Shown here: positions 19,146-27,934 of the stretch, in pieces
Numbering within the stretch: position 1 is the stretch's first letter
Layout: each line of letters starts with the position of its first letter
From: Verrucomicrobia bacterium SCGC AAA164-E04
GTDB lineage: Bacteria; Verrucomicrobiota; Verrucomicrobiia; Limisphaerales; AAA164-E04
Assembly: GCA_000383715.1 (NCBI GenBank)
Contig: KB911839.1
Coordinates: 1 to 64,000 of the forward strand
DNA length: 64,000 bases
Direction: 5' to 3'
Notes under the pieces: generated by a model
Told to the model about the DNA's origin: nothing
What the model saw: only the letters and a program-made list of their open reading frames with translations
The model's database searches: none
Program-made: the position numbers and the translations under genes

Positions 19146-20212
19146 ATTTTTTGCGCGCCCGTGTCGCATGATTTTTTGCCATTGTTCGTATCCTGAATAT
19201 TTCCCCATTCACACCATCTTGGCCACGCTGGTTTGCTGAGTTGTTTTCGCATTTTATTCAGGATGGTTTCCAAAAGTGCATCGTCAGCTTCGGCAACAGC
19301 AGCCTCCAGCTTCAATGAAACAATTTGCCCAACGATAGCGTTTGGTATGGAATTGGCACTTGCTCTTCGCACTTCAGGAAAACTTTCAGCCACCGATTCA
19401 ATTTCATCCAGGGATACCTTCTCACCGCCAATGTTCATGATTCTGTCAAGCCTGCCCACCGGCCTGAAGTGATCCGTTCGGATTTCGCAAAGGTCATGAG
19501 TGGGGATCCATTGCCCTTGTCTTTTCAAGAAGAGGTGATTGTCTGCAAACTTAAAATCTTCAAACCGTTTTTGAATGGATGTAAGAGGATACCACCCATC
19601 ATGCCGAGTTGTTTTTGCGATTACTCCTGCTTCTGCCGAGCCGTAAATCAAGGTGATTCGACTCGAGGGATACGCCGATTGGATGCGCGTTCCAGTAGAT
19701 GCATTCAAGATTTCGCCTCCGATGCTGATTTGCCGAGGAGACCAATCTGTTGATTTTGAGCTTTTTCTGGACTGTATGAGTAGGTCGATAAATGTAGGAG
19801 TTACAGAAAGGGCCTGTGGTTTATTCTGTTGCAGAATAGAATGATTTATTTGCCAATCATGACCTAGACTCAATACCTTGCCTCCAGAAATATGGGCCTG
19901 ACATGCGAGATGGACTCCAGCGAAGGACCAGGGCTGAAAGCAGGTTGCCCATGTCCACCCTGCGGCATTTGAGTATTTCGAGCAATTGGAATGCAGCGCT
20001 TTAAGATCCCACCAAATCAATTTTGGTTTGCCTGTTGAACCAGAAGAATAAACCCCCAGAAACCCTTCCCCCGGAGGTGCAGGAATTTTTTTCTCGAAGT
20101 TCAGTCGGGGAGGATGGATGACAAACGCATTGGCTTTCTTGCCAGAACTGAACCAATGCGCAAGATCATCATATCCTGTCCCGATTTGCATTTTAATCAA
20201 GTCTCCTGCCAC
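19142..20212 (-). CDS. Compact AMP-dependent acyl ligase (MenE-like)
   Basis: This 356-residue ANL-superfamily enzyme would activate a carboxylic acid as an acyl-AMP and pass it to CoA or a carrier protein. The P-loop motif YSSGSTGKPK is at 55-64, IYGSAEAG follows, the hinge region GRLDRIMNIGGEKVSLDEIE matches core motif A8, and the C-terminal catalytic Lys lies in NNGKKS. The A3 motif sits near residue 60, about 100 residues earlier than in standard MenE or acyl-CoA synthetases, so the first N-terminal subdomain is largely missing; only 86 bases separate it from the next gene, so it cannot be hidden upstream. It is translationally coupled to the SDR gene (ATGA). No menaquinone genes are nearby, so MenE proper is unlikely. 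Confidence 0.8.
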   Translation of the reverse strand: MAGDLIKMQIGTGYDDLAHWFSSGKKANAFVIHPPRLNFEKKIPAPPGEGFLGVYSSGSTGKPKLIWWDLKALHSNCSKYSNAAGWTWATCFQPWSFAGVHLACQAHISGGKVLSLGHDWQINHSILQQNKPQALSVTPTFIDLLIQSRKSSKSTDWSPRQISIGGEILNASTGTRIQSAYPSSRITLIYGSAEAGVIAKTTRHDGWYPLTSIQKRFEDFKFADNHLFLKRQGQWIPTHDLCEIRTDHFRPVGRLDRIMNIGGEKVSLDEIESVAESFPEVRRASANSIPNAIVGQIVSLKLEAAVAEADDALLETILNKMRKQLSKPAWPRWCEWGNIQDTNNGKKSCDTGAQKI

Positions 20213-20298
20213 CGAATGAATGGGATATCATCGAAGGTGAACGGTGCTTAAACCTTGAAAATCGATTTTTCAATAGTTGGCTAATGTCAGGACACTCT

Positions 20299-22233
20299 TC
20301 AACGTCTCAATGATGTTGGGATGGGAGACATGGATTTTAAATTGAGCATGCTGTCATCACTACTGTTTCCGGATACGTTGAAGTGAAAGTATTTTTTCAC
20401 CTGATCAAATCGAGGCAGTTTTTTGAAATCCATGAATCTTTCCAATGCGTCTTCAGGTGCAGAACCACCTGTCAATCCTGAGTCGATTCCCATTCCCATC
20501 AAACCAGAGAAGAGAGACTCTGGATTCTCTCGCAAGTTTTCGTAAATGAGCCCCACTGATGATTCCAAACTCTGGTAATAGACATACCCTGATTTGAATC
20601 CACCGACGGCATTCACGGCCTGCTGAAATTCAGGTTTGGATTTCAATGGGCGTCCGGGTCCCTTGGCTGACCGCAGGTAAGATTCAATCATCGATTCGTT
20701 TGTGCTGAAAGCGACATACATGCCACTTGCTACGAAATGGAGTCCCATCGTTTCCAATGCCTCGGAAGATGCTCCAGGTGCTGGTGCAGCACCACTGGGG
20801 ACGTTAATTGAGTAAACAGTCCGCCCAAGAAAAGAACGTTCCTTCAGAACGCCATTCCCCCCTGGTAAGAGTCCACTTGCGGCAATAAATGCCTTTACCA
20901 AAGGCTCTGGGTTGGGGCTTCCAACAAGGATAATCTCGGGAGGGTTAATCATGTCATCCATTTCAGATGATTCGGGAGGCCACTGCGCCACGATGAAATC
21001 GTCTCCCAAGTTGTCAATAAGGTTTCTTCGGAAATCGAAATTCGGATCACGGTCTTTCCCAAGGAGTCCCATGGTCATTTGTAGGATCCCCGATAGTTGT
21101 GGCGAAATTTCGCCCAACATTTTTTCGAGTTTTTCCCAGGTTTTTCGAGCGTCAAACCTAACGCGTTGAAACGCGACCACATCGTCTGTAACAAAAGCAG
21201 GAGGGGATGCATCTTTGGGTTCAAATTCAATCAGGTTCAGCAATCCCTTGCGTTTGCTCTTGGGGGCCTGCACCGTCAAGTTAAAGGCCGTTCCTTCAGG
21301 TGTGGAGCCCCACGCAAAGCCGAGTCCTTGTATGGCTTCCAGTCCCAGTGCGCTGAGGATGATTTCTGGTTTTGGCATGAGCATCGACATGGGGTTAGTC
21401 GATTGTCCTGCCTGCATGCTGGCTGTATTTTCTTTTACTAATTCCTGAATCAATGCATAGACAGACCCGAATTGAATCCATCCATATCCTTCGGCATTTC
21501 TGAAAAGTTTCTGGTGGATTTGATTGAAAGCGGCTTTGCTGGAGATGGATTTACCGCTACCCCCGCTGAGTTTCTGGACTGTTTGCTCCAGATGCCGGAC
21601 AGACGTACCAGCCAGAAACACTGAACCGCTTTGTCCGAATATGATTTCCATATTGTTCTCAGATCTGTTTTCTGAAAAGTTTCCGAGTTGAGGTAAGCTC
21701 ATCTTCATCTCTGCTCTATGAAACGTGAGGTTTTGAATCTGGACAGGTTTCAGTGGATTGCCGGATTCCTGAAATTTAGCCTGAGTCCTGTTCATTAACT
21801 CTGTTAATCTCTCGGCTTGCGTGCCCGTGTCGAGTGCAGCCAGGAGTCCGACCCCATCTGAGTTGCCAGGCAAGGGAATGATGGCAAAGGTAGCCTGTCC
21901 CTTGAGGAGTTCGGTTAGTTCGCTTAACTTGAAGCCAGTGTTTTCTTCAAGTCCGCTGATTACCAGTTCCTGAAATGACTTTTCTGCATTTTCTCTGAAA
22001 GGTGCCATGGCTGGATCATTCCAGAATTGCATGTATAGATTATTGTTCCAGGACTCCTTGGCCGCTCCGTAATTGGGTAGTGTGATTATTGCAAGAGCGT
22101 CTTCCGGAAGCCAATCCTCAGGTGAAGGGGGGGGGGCAGCCCATGAATAAACAATGTTTTGTGCCAGAAGTGCGGTCAAGGAAAGAGCCAGTGAGACCCT
22201 TGCTACAATACGTTTTTTTAATGATTCGATCAT
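20299..22233 (-). CDS. Secreted DUF3352-like protein of unknown function
   Basis: This 644-residue protein has an N-terminal signal peptide ending near the Ala/Pro stretch WAAPPPSPEDWLP (about residues 31-43). What follows resembles the DUF3352 family: DALAIITLPNYGAAKESW, repeated alternations of hydrophobic strands and helices, and VYSINVPSG and GMYVAFSTNESM in the second half. No catalytic motif is visible. Relatives are exported, of unknown role. The Pro codons at the mature N-terminus form a ten-base C run (G on the plus strand). It lies 55 bases downstream of the trypsin-like protease gene on the same strand, which may process or control it. The family call is moderate. Confidence 0.65.
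   Translation of the reverse strand: MIESLKKRIVARVSLALSLTALLAQNIVYSWAAPPPSPEDWLPEDALAIITLPNYGAAKESWNNNLYMQFWNDPAMAPFRENAEKSFQELVISGLEENTGFKLSELTELLKGQATFAIIPLPGNSDGVGLLAALDTGTQAERLTELMNRTQAKFQESGNPLKPVQIQNLTFHRAEMKMSLPQLGNFSENRSENNMEIIFGQSGSVFLAGTSVRHLEQTVQKLSGGSGKSISSKAAFNQIHQKLFRNAEGYGWIQFGSVYALIQELVKENTASMQAGQSTNPMSMLMPKPEIILSALGLEAIQGLGFAWGSTPEGTAFNLTVQAPKSKRKGLLNLIEFEPKDASPPAFVTDDVVAFQRVRFDARKTWEKLEKMLGEISPQLSGILQMTMGLLGKDRDPNFDFRRNLIDNLGDDFIVAQWPPESSEMDDMINPPEIILVGSPNPEPLVKAFIAASGLLPGGNGVLKERSFLGRTVYSINVPSGAAPAPGASSEALETMGLHFVASGMYVAFSTNESMIESYLRSAKGPGRPLKSKPEFQQAVNAVGGFKSGYVYYQSLESSVGLIYENLRENPESLFSGLMGMGIDSGLTGGSAPEDALERFMDFKKLPRFDQVKKYFHFNVSGNSSDDSMLNLKSMSPIPTSLRR
22127..22136. repeat. 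Ten-base G/C homopolymer in coding sequence
   Basis: A run of ten G (ten C on the coding strand) lies near codon 35 of the DUF3352-like gene, at the predicted signal peptide end. Such tracts are prone to replication slippage, and a change of one base would switch the gene off early. It is the only run of this length noticed in the window. Confidence 0.9.
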
Positions 22234-22288
22234 CGATAGATACTTTAGTTTGATTTTAGCCTGCCGAGTTCTTTACTCCATCTCAAGA

Positions 22289-23281
22289 TCAGTCCTGAGA
22301 CCGCTTGATATTCATAATCTGTGGCGCGGGCAGATAGCGAAATGGACTACTTGGGTTCTGGTGATTGTATGCGTAAGCCTCACGGTTGTTTAAGAAGTAT
22401 TTCAAGCGATCCACCGGGATTGCAAAACCGAGCCCTTCGCTGTAATTGAGTTTCATGTTTGTCACTCCTATGACCTCCCCTTTTCGATTGAAAAGCGGCC
22501 CACCGCTGTTTCCTGGATTGATTTGCGTGGAGGTTTGAAGGAAAAGTCGTCCTTCGAACTCCCTTGTTTTCGTGCTCACAATCCCCTCTGTCACCGTGCG
22601 TTCCAGTCCAAGTGGACTTCCGATTGCAAATGCGGGTTGCCCAACTTTAATCGTACTCATACGGGCCAGTTTCACATAAGGGAACCTTGTGTTTTCATCC
22701 TTCTCGTTCTCCAACTTTAACAATGCCAGATCTGCAAATTTATCCAATGCAACCGTGCGTGTTCTGTCAAAGGCTGCGCGCTTCAATGCACCTTTCTCTT
22801 CTTGATACACCTCGATGGTAATTTCTGTTTCACTTTCAATCACATGATAGTTGGTGATCAAATAGCCTTCCGGGTGAATAATGAAGCCTGATCCCAATCC
22901 CGAGGGTGTTCGAACCTGCACTACTGCTGGGCCAAGTTGTTTGCTCAAAGCAACAACGGACTGGTCCTGAAGTTCTTTATCGGACTCTAAATAGAGTCCT
23001 GATCCGTGCATGGTTTGATCGAAGTCTGTTTTCGAAATTTCGCTGTGCAAATCTCTCTCAAGAGGCCCTTTTTTCACCCGCTCTATTTCCGATCGTGGAA
23101 TCAATAACACAGTGTATCCAACATCCAGAACCAACTGATCTCTTTTTTCGGCAAGCAGATTGCCTTCAAGGGCGGACCCGCTTTTGAGTTTTACCTCGAC
23201 ATGGGCAGCGCTGCATAGCTGCCATTGGAGGTAGAGGCTGATGAGCAGCGTAATTCGCAGAATCTGGTTTGAGCGTCTCAT
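22289..23281 (-). CDS. Secreted trypsin-like serine protease (S1C, no PDZ)
   Basis: The 330-residue product has a signal peptide (about residues 1-26), a short N-terminal domain with KLKSGSALEGNLL and then a DegP/HtrA-like trypsin fold. The catalytic triad is complete: His146 in ITNYHVIES, Asp184 in KFADLALLKL and Ser259 in INPGNSGGPLF. The C-terminus holds no PDZ domain, unlike DegP or DegS, so substrate choice and oligomerisation must differ. It is expected to act in the periplasm or outside. Its start overlaps the upstream TauE-like gene as ATGA, and the DUF3352-like gene follows, suggesting joint expression. Confidence 0.88.
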   Translation of the reverse strand: MRRSNQILRITLLISLYLQWQLCSAAHVEVKLKSGSALEGNLLAEKRDQLVLDVGYTVLLIPRSEIERVKKGPLERDLHSEISKTDFDQTMHGSGLYLESDKELQDQSVVALSKQLGPAVVQVRTPSGLGSGFIIHPEGYLITNYHVIESETEITIEVYQEEKGALKRAAFDRTRTVALDKFADLALLKLENEKDENTRFPYVKLARMSTIKVGQPAFAIGSPLGLERTVTEGIVSTKTREFEGRLFLQTSTQINPGNSGGPLFNRKGEVIGVTNMKLNYSEGLGFAIPVDRLKYFLNNREAYAYNHQNPSSPFRYLPAPQIMNIKRSQD

Positions 23282-23631
23282 TTGAAGAATTGCTGAATGC
23301 CTACGTAAATCATCAGGGCAGCGAAGCCCTTACGAATGTATGCTGGTTCAATGTGTTGCGTGAGCCAAGCTCCGGCATAACCGCCTGCTACTGCCATGGG
23401 GGCGACAGACATAACCACTTTCCAATCAATATTGCCCTGATGGAAATGCTTGCTCGCGCCCATCAGTGCGGTTGGTATGATAATGGCCAACGATGAACCA
23501 ATGGCTGTCTTGATTGGAAGGTTCAAGAAATAGGTCAAAGCTGGCACGATAATTATCCCACCCCCTACGCCGAATAATCCGCTAATGACACCACTTACGG
23601 CGCCCGTCAAACTGAAAACTAGAATTTGCAT
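23278..23631 (-). CDS. Half-size TauE/SafE family membrane protein
   Basis: From ATG 23631 the product is 117 residues with about four membrane helices. The family signature GVISGLFGVGGGIIIVPAL is near residues 11-29, and PTALMGASKHFHQGNI resembles the loop after helix two. Full TauE/SafE exporters have about 250 residues with two such halves; this one has a single half and would need to dimerise. Short forms of this kind are known among annotated genomes. Substrates in the family are sulfite, sulfoacetate or other organosulfur anions, so export of an anion is only inferred. The stop overlaps the protease start (ATGA). Confidence 0.8.
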   Translation of the reverse strand: MQILVFSLTGAVSGVISGLFGVGGGIIIVPALTYFLNLPIKTAIGSSLAIIIPTALMGASKHFHQGNIDWKVVMSVAPMAVAGGYAGAWLTQHIEPAYIRKGFAALMIYVGIQQFFK

Positions 23632-23717
23632 CAATAAATAACAACTATGCGAAACTCTAGGTTTCCTCAATCTTTTTCCTGTTCCTTAAAACCCGACTTT
23701 CATGTAAGAAAAAGGAT

Positions 23718-24326
23718 ATGCAAAAGCTGAAACTTCAGTATCGGACTTGGGACGAAAAAGAGCGTATCATTCTTCTTGGACCAGGTGAACACCGCATTGG
23801 TCGCATCGCTGATAATGATGTGGTGATCGATGAGTTGGCAGTTTCTGAGCATCATTGTGTGATTACCATAGATCACAATGGTAATTATATCGCGGATGCG
23901 GATTCGATGCATGGAACTTTTCTCGATGGTGCATTTGTGCAATCGAGTCCATTGAAACCTGGGCAGACCCTCAATCTGGGGACCCTAATGATCATGGTCA
24001 TGGAAGATAAAGCAGTGACTGAACAAGGTGGCTCTTCGCAACGATCAGAATCGCTCCCCCTGAAAGATGGGAGTTACAGTTGCCTGAAACACCAGAACCA
24101 GAGGGCAGGATTTGAATGTCCGTCGTGTCATTACCTTTTTTGTAATTCTTGTTTGCCGAGTGAGTCAGCATCTTCTTCATGCCCTCAATGTGGTGCAGGC
24201 GCGGATGTCATTGACTGGTCAGGAATTGAGATGACTCCGAGAGATGCGGCTCTTGATCTCATGCCGGATAATTTGAAGAAAGCTTGGGGTTACTGGCAGA
24301 AATGGAAAGCTCATCGAGACGAATAG
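23718..24326 (+). CDS. FHA domain protein with C-terminal zinc finger
   Basis: This 202-residue protein has an FHA phosphothreonine-binding domain at about residues 20-95: IGRIADND (Arg29), SEHH (43-46) and DSMHGTFLDG. His65 stands where most FHA domains have Asn before GT, so phosphopeptide binding could be altered. A linker leads to a Cys/His-rich module with C122, H125, C134, C137, C142, C145, C155 and C158, spaced like a B-box or other treble-clef finger binding two zinc ions. The protein has no signal peptide, so it is likely cytoplasmic signalling or scaffolding. It is divergent from the TauE-like gene, with lipoamide dehydrogenase 112 bases downstream. Partner kinases are not present here. 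Confidence 0.85.
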   Translation: MQKLKLQYRTWDEKERIILLGPGEHRIGRIADNDVVIDELAVSEHHCVITIDHNGNYIADADSMHGTFLDGAFVQSSPLKPGQTLNLGTLMIMVMEDKAVTEQGGSSQRSESLPLKDGSYSCLKHQNQRAGFECPSCHYLFCNSCLPSESASSSCPQCGAGADVIDWSGIEMTPRDAALDLMPDNLKKAWGYWQKWKAHRDE

Positions 24327-24438
24327 CCATCAAAAGTACAGGTATTTTTCCTATTTCCTGCTTGTCCTCAGAAACCTTTAGCCTCAAATCTGTTCAGTCA
24401 GTATTTTACGGTAAAACTATTTCAAAAAAGGAACAACA

Positions 24439-25836
24439 ATGGCGGAGGAGAAGCAGTTTGATTTGACGGTGATTGGGAGTGGGCCGGGTGGTTATGTGGC
24501 CTCTATTCGTGCGGCTCAGCTCGGTCTGAAAGTGGCCTGTATCGAGAAGGCGCCTTCTCTGGGTGGAACCTGTTTGCGTGTCGGCTGTATTCCAAGCAAA
24601 GCTTTATTGGAATCGAGTGCTCACTTCATGTTCGCCGGCAAGCAGCTTGCTCAACACGGAGTGGTGGTGGAGAGGCCCAAGCTGGATTTAAACCGCATGA
24701 TGAAGCGCAAGCAGCAAACCGTCAATATGCTTGGAAAAGGGGTCGAAACGCTTTTCAAAAAGAATAAAGTAGAATTGATATGCGGCACTGCACGCATCCT
24801 TGGATCAGGATCGCTGGAAGTAGAATCTGCTGACAACACTTCAACCCTCGTTCATTCAAAGCATATTCTCATCGCGACTGGGAGTCAGCCCGTTTCATTG
24901 CCCAGCGTACCCTTTGATGGAGAGCGAATTGTTTCCAGTGCAGAGGCATTGTCCTTCGAAAATGTACCAGAACACCTGGTTGTCATAGGGGGTGGGTATA
25001 TCGGGCTTGAACTGGGGTCTGTTTGGAAGCGCCTGGGGAGTCGAGTGACCGTATTAGAGATGCGTCCACAAATTTTTCCAGGTATGGATGGCGAAACCGC
25101 TCTGGAAGCTCAGCGAATTCTTCACCGACAAGGTCTGGAGTTCCAGTTTGGCAAAAAAGTGACATCAGCAATGCGTAATGGAGATCAATGTCAAATAGCA
25201 TTGGAAGGTGGTGATACAATTGAGTGCAGTCATATTTTGGTGGCAGTCGGTCGCAAGCCCTTCTTAGAAGGATTAGGATTGGACTCGATAGGCGTTGAGC
25301 TTGATTCGGAAGGTAAGGTTCAAGTGAGCAAAGGATTCGAAACGAATATACCCGGTATTTACGCATTGGGTGATCTTGTGACTGGTCCAATGCTGGCTCA
25401 CAAAGCCGAAGAAGAGGCAGTTTCCTTTGCTGAGACATTATGCGGTGAAACCCGTTCCGTAGATTATCAACATATTCCCTCGGTGGTCTACACCCACCCT
25501 GAGCTGGCAATGGTCGGAGCGACAGAGGAATCTCTCAAAGAAGCTTCGACAGCGTATCGCAAAGGTGTATTTCATTTCCGGGCGAACGGAAGGGCTCGAG
25601 CCTCAGGGGCAGTTGATGGCTGGGTGAAAATGCTTGCTGATGAGGCATCTGATCAGATCCTGGGGGTTCATATACTGGGTGAAAATGCCGGGGAGCTCAT
25701 CCATGAAATTGTCGTGGCTATGAAATTCAAAGCTACGAGTCAGGACCTTGCCCGAATTTGTCATGCTCATCCTACCTTCTCTGAAACGGTGAAGGAATCA
25801 GCCCTGGCTGTCAGTGATCGTACGATTCACTCCTAG
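24439..25836 (+). CDS. lpdA: Dihydrolipoyl dehydrogenase (E3)
   Basis: The 465-residue flavoprotein reoxidises dihydrolipoamide of 2-oxoacid dehydrogenase and glycine cleavage complexes with NAD. FAD binding GSGPGGY is at 13-19, the redox pair Cys45/Cys50 in GGTCLRVGCIPSKALL, the NAD Rossmann motif IGGGYIGLELGSVWKRLG, ALGDLV for the second FAD contact, and the C-terminal dimer-interface HAHPTFSE with the catalytic His-Glu are all intact. The length is normal. AAAGGAAC 7-12 bases before ATG is a good RBS. E1 and E2 genes are not adjacent, so it likely serves complexes encoded elsewhere. A TTTTAC-G-GTAAAA palindrome (24404-24416) lies just upstream. Confidence 0.95.
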   Translation: MAEEKQFDLTVIGSGPGGYVASIRAAQLGLKVACIEKAPSLGGTCLRVGCIPSKALLESSAHFMFAGKQLAQHGVVVERPKLDLNRMMKRKQQTVNMLGKGVETLFKKNKVELICGTARILGSGSLEVESADNTSTLVHSKHILIATGSQPVSLPSVPFDGERIVSSAEALSFENVPEHLVVIGGGYIGLELGSVWKRLGSRVTVLEMRPQIFPGMDGETALEAQRILHRQGLEFQFGKKVTSAMRNGDQCQIALEGGDTIECSHILVAVGRKPFLEGLGLDSIGVELDSEGKVQVSKGFETNIPGIYALGDLVTGPMLAHKAEEEAVSFAETLCGETRSVDYQHIPSVVYTHPELAMVGATEESLKEASTAYRKGVFHFRANGRARASGAVDGWVKMLADEASDQILGVHILGENAGELIHEIVVAMKFKATSQDLARICHAHPTFSETVKESALAVSDRTIHS

Positions 25837-25892
25837 TAAGCGTTGAATTATATTGCCCACAGGGCTCAGGGGCTTAACCTTGCCCGCTCCTT

Positions 25893-27677
25893 ATGACGCT
25901 GGAAATGATCATGGTATTTGCCCTGATGGGGCTTGTGTTCATTGCGATGATGATGGAACGGCTGCGTTCAGATGTCATCGCAGTGGGGGCCATGGTCGTG
26001 TTGGTTTTCACGGGGCTGCTGACACCTCAAGAGCTTTTTGCTGTATTCAGTAATCAAGCGGTGATTGCGGTGGCTTGCATGTTTGTTCTAAGCGCTGCTC
26101 TGGAGCGCACCGGTGTGATCGATCGTGTTGGAATCTGGATCAACGGATTTGTCGGGCACACGGAATTGGCGGTTAGTTTGACCTTGCTACCACTCGTGGC
26201 CCTTCTATCCGCCTTTGTAAATAACACTCCAGTGGTTCTGGTATTCATGCCTATGGTTATCGGGCTTGCAGCGCGTCGAAATATCAAACCTTCCAAATTA
26301 CTCATACCATTGTCGTTTGCTTCTATCCTTGGAGGTTGTTGCACATTAATAGGTACCTCAACCAATATACTTGTCAGTTCAACTGCGCATAGCCTGGGCG
26401 AGTCTGCCTTGGGGATGTTTGATTTAACCGGAGTAGGGTTGATTCTCTCTTTAGTGGGGATGGTTTATCTTTGGACGATGGGTCGGAAGTTGCTGCCTGA
26501 GCGTGAAACTCTTTCCTCGATCCTTCAGACGACTGAAAATAAACAGTTTTTTACGGAGGCAATCATCATACCAAGTTCGCCTTTAATTGGCAAAAAACTG
26601 AAGGATTCACCTTTGAAATCCATCCCGAAGGCGCGCATTTTAGAAGTGATTCGAGGGGATGAATTGATTGGTGTGCCACTTGATCAGGTAGAATTTCAAG
26701 CCGGTGATCGTGTGCGTTTGAGTACCGTTTTTTCCTCTGTGATTGAACTTAAGAATCTTTCCGGACTTGAAATTCAAAAAGGTGAGGAAGAAATGGGACT
26801 GGAATGGGTGGGGACACAAAAAGCTGTTATTGTAGAATGTGTCATAAGCCCTAGATCCTCGCTTACTGGTAAGTCTATTCAAAAAGGGGACTTACGCCGG
26901 TTGTTTGGCGTCTTGGTCCTTGCGGTTCATCGCCACGGCGTCAACTTGAGAAGTAAATTTGAATCTACTATTCTTCAGTATGGTGACACCTTGCTGCTGG
27001 AAGGTACTGAAAATTCGATGAAGCGCCTGCGTGATTCCAGAGATGTCATCGTATTGACGGATGAACCCAGACAGGTGCCTCGACGGAGCAAGCAGTGGAT
27101 TGCGGCCGGTACAATTTTGCTGATGATCATTGCGGCCACATTTTCAAGCATGCCAATAGCCACTCTTGCTTTTGCTGGCGCGTTGATTGTTGTCGTGGCT
27201 GGATGTCTTGAAATGGATGAAGCTTATCGTGCAGTGGATTGGCGAATTCTTTTTCTTATTTTCGGAATGCTTGGCTTAGGGGCTGCCCTGGAAAAAACGT
27301 CAGGAATTGATTGGCTTGCCAGTCATCTGATTTCAGTCCTTGGAGGGAATCAACCTGTTGTTGTCATTTCCGGTATTGTTCTGCTTACCTCTTTATTAAC
27401 AACCTTTTTATCGAACAATGCTGTCGCAGTTGTGATGACACCCATTGTTCTGGAGATGGCACATCACCTGGAATTATCAACTAAACCATTCTTGATTGCG
27501 GTGGCCATTGGCGCTTCTGCCTGTTTTGCATCGCCTGTGGGTTATCAGACAAATGCGTTGGTTTACAGTGCGGGTGGATATAAATTCAGCGACTTTGTAA
27601 AAGTTGGGTTGCCTTTGAACCTTCTGATCTGGTTAGTGGCCTCTCTGGTGATACCCTGGCTTTGGCCGCTCAAATAA
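25893..27677 (+). CDS. SLC13/DASS-type permease with two RCK_C domains
   Basis: The 594-residue polytopic transporter of the ion transporter superfamily has an N-terminal half with MVFALMGLVFIAMMMERL, FSNQAVIAVACMFVLSAAL and FVNNTPVVLVFMPMV (SLC13-like NNTP motif). About residues 210-385 form two soluble TrkA_C (RCK_C) domains, for example IPSSPLIGKKLKD and ARILEVIRG, then ECVISPRSSLTGKSIQKG and TLLLEGTENS. The second membrane half contains TFLSNNAVAVVMTPI and ASPVGYQTNALVYSAGGY. Family members carry sulfate, citrate or dicarboxylates with Na+, and RCK_C domains may sense ligands. The substrate cannot be fixed from sequence; sulfate would fit a sulfatase-bearing genome but is only a guess. 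Confidence 0.88.
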   Translation: MTLEMIMVFALMGLVFIAMMMERLRSDVIAVGAMVVLVFTGLLTPQELFAVFSNQAVIAVACMFVLSAALERTGVIDRVGIWINGFVGHTELAVSLTLLPLVALLSAFVNNTPVVLVFMPMVIGLAARRNIKPSKLLIPLSFASILGGCCTLIGTSTNILVSSTAHSLGESALGMFDLTGVGLILSLVGMVYLWTMGRKLLPERETLSSILQTTENKQFFTEAIIIPSSPLIGKKLKDSPLKSIPKARILEVIRGDELIGVPLDQVEFQAGDRVRLSTVFSSVIELKNLSGLEIQKGEEEMGLEWVGTQKAVIVECVISPRSSLTGKSIQKGDLRRLFGVLVLAVHRHGVNLRSKFESTILQYGDTLLLEGTENSMKRLRDSRDVIVLTDEPRQVPRRSKQWIAAGTILLMIIAATFSSMPIATLAFAGALIVVVAGCLEMDEAYRAVDWRILFLIFGMLGLGAALEKTSGIDWLASHLISVLGGNQPVVVISGIVLLTSLLTTFLSNNAVAVVMTPIVLEMAHHLELSTKPFLIAVAIGASACFASPVGYQTNALVYSAGGYKFSDFVKVGLPLNLLIWLVASLVIPWLWPLK

Positions 27678-27691
27678 AAACCCTTTGGGTT
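27674..27691 (-). terminator. Short terminator after thiS
   Basis: Read leftward, AACCC-AAA-GGGTT (27691-27679) is followed by TTTTTAT, eight bases after the thiS stop. The stem has five pairs only, so it is weak, but the T-tract is correctly placed. It sits between convergent genes and could serve both. Confidence 0.4.
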
Positions 27692-27698
27692 GACTGAC

Positions 27699-27905
27699 TC
27701 AGCCTCCTGCTACAATCCTGACTATTTCAAGGCAGTCTCCTTCCTTCACTATATGACTTTTAAACTCAGAAGGAGACACTGCTTCGCCATTCAACTCGAT
27801 AACCACAGACTTTGGCAGAAAACCCTGGTCTTCAAGAAATTGGTCCAAAGGGCAGGGGACAGACTCTAAATCCAGTCTTTCTCCGTTAGCGGTAACTTGA
27901 GGCAT
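27699..27905 (-). CDS. thiS: Sulfur carrier protein ThiS
   Basis: The 68-residue ubiquitin-like protein ends in Ala-Gly-Gly, the C-terminus that is adenylated and thiocarboxylated to carry sulfur for the thiamine thiazole ring. The pattern VTANGERLDLES, VVIELNGEAV and EGDCLEIVRIVAGG matches ThiS. It starts 29 bases from the thiH stop on the same strand, so it is the second gene of a thiH-thiS unit. The thiazole synthase gene thiG, usually found between or next to these, is absent from the window. Confidence 0.92.
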   Translation of the reverse strand: MPQVTANGERLDLESVPCPLDQFLEDQGFLPKSVVIELNGEAVSPSEFKSHIVKEGDCLEIVRIVAGG

Positions 27906-27934
27906 GATCTATAAAGAAATGTCTTCGAGGGGGT

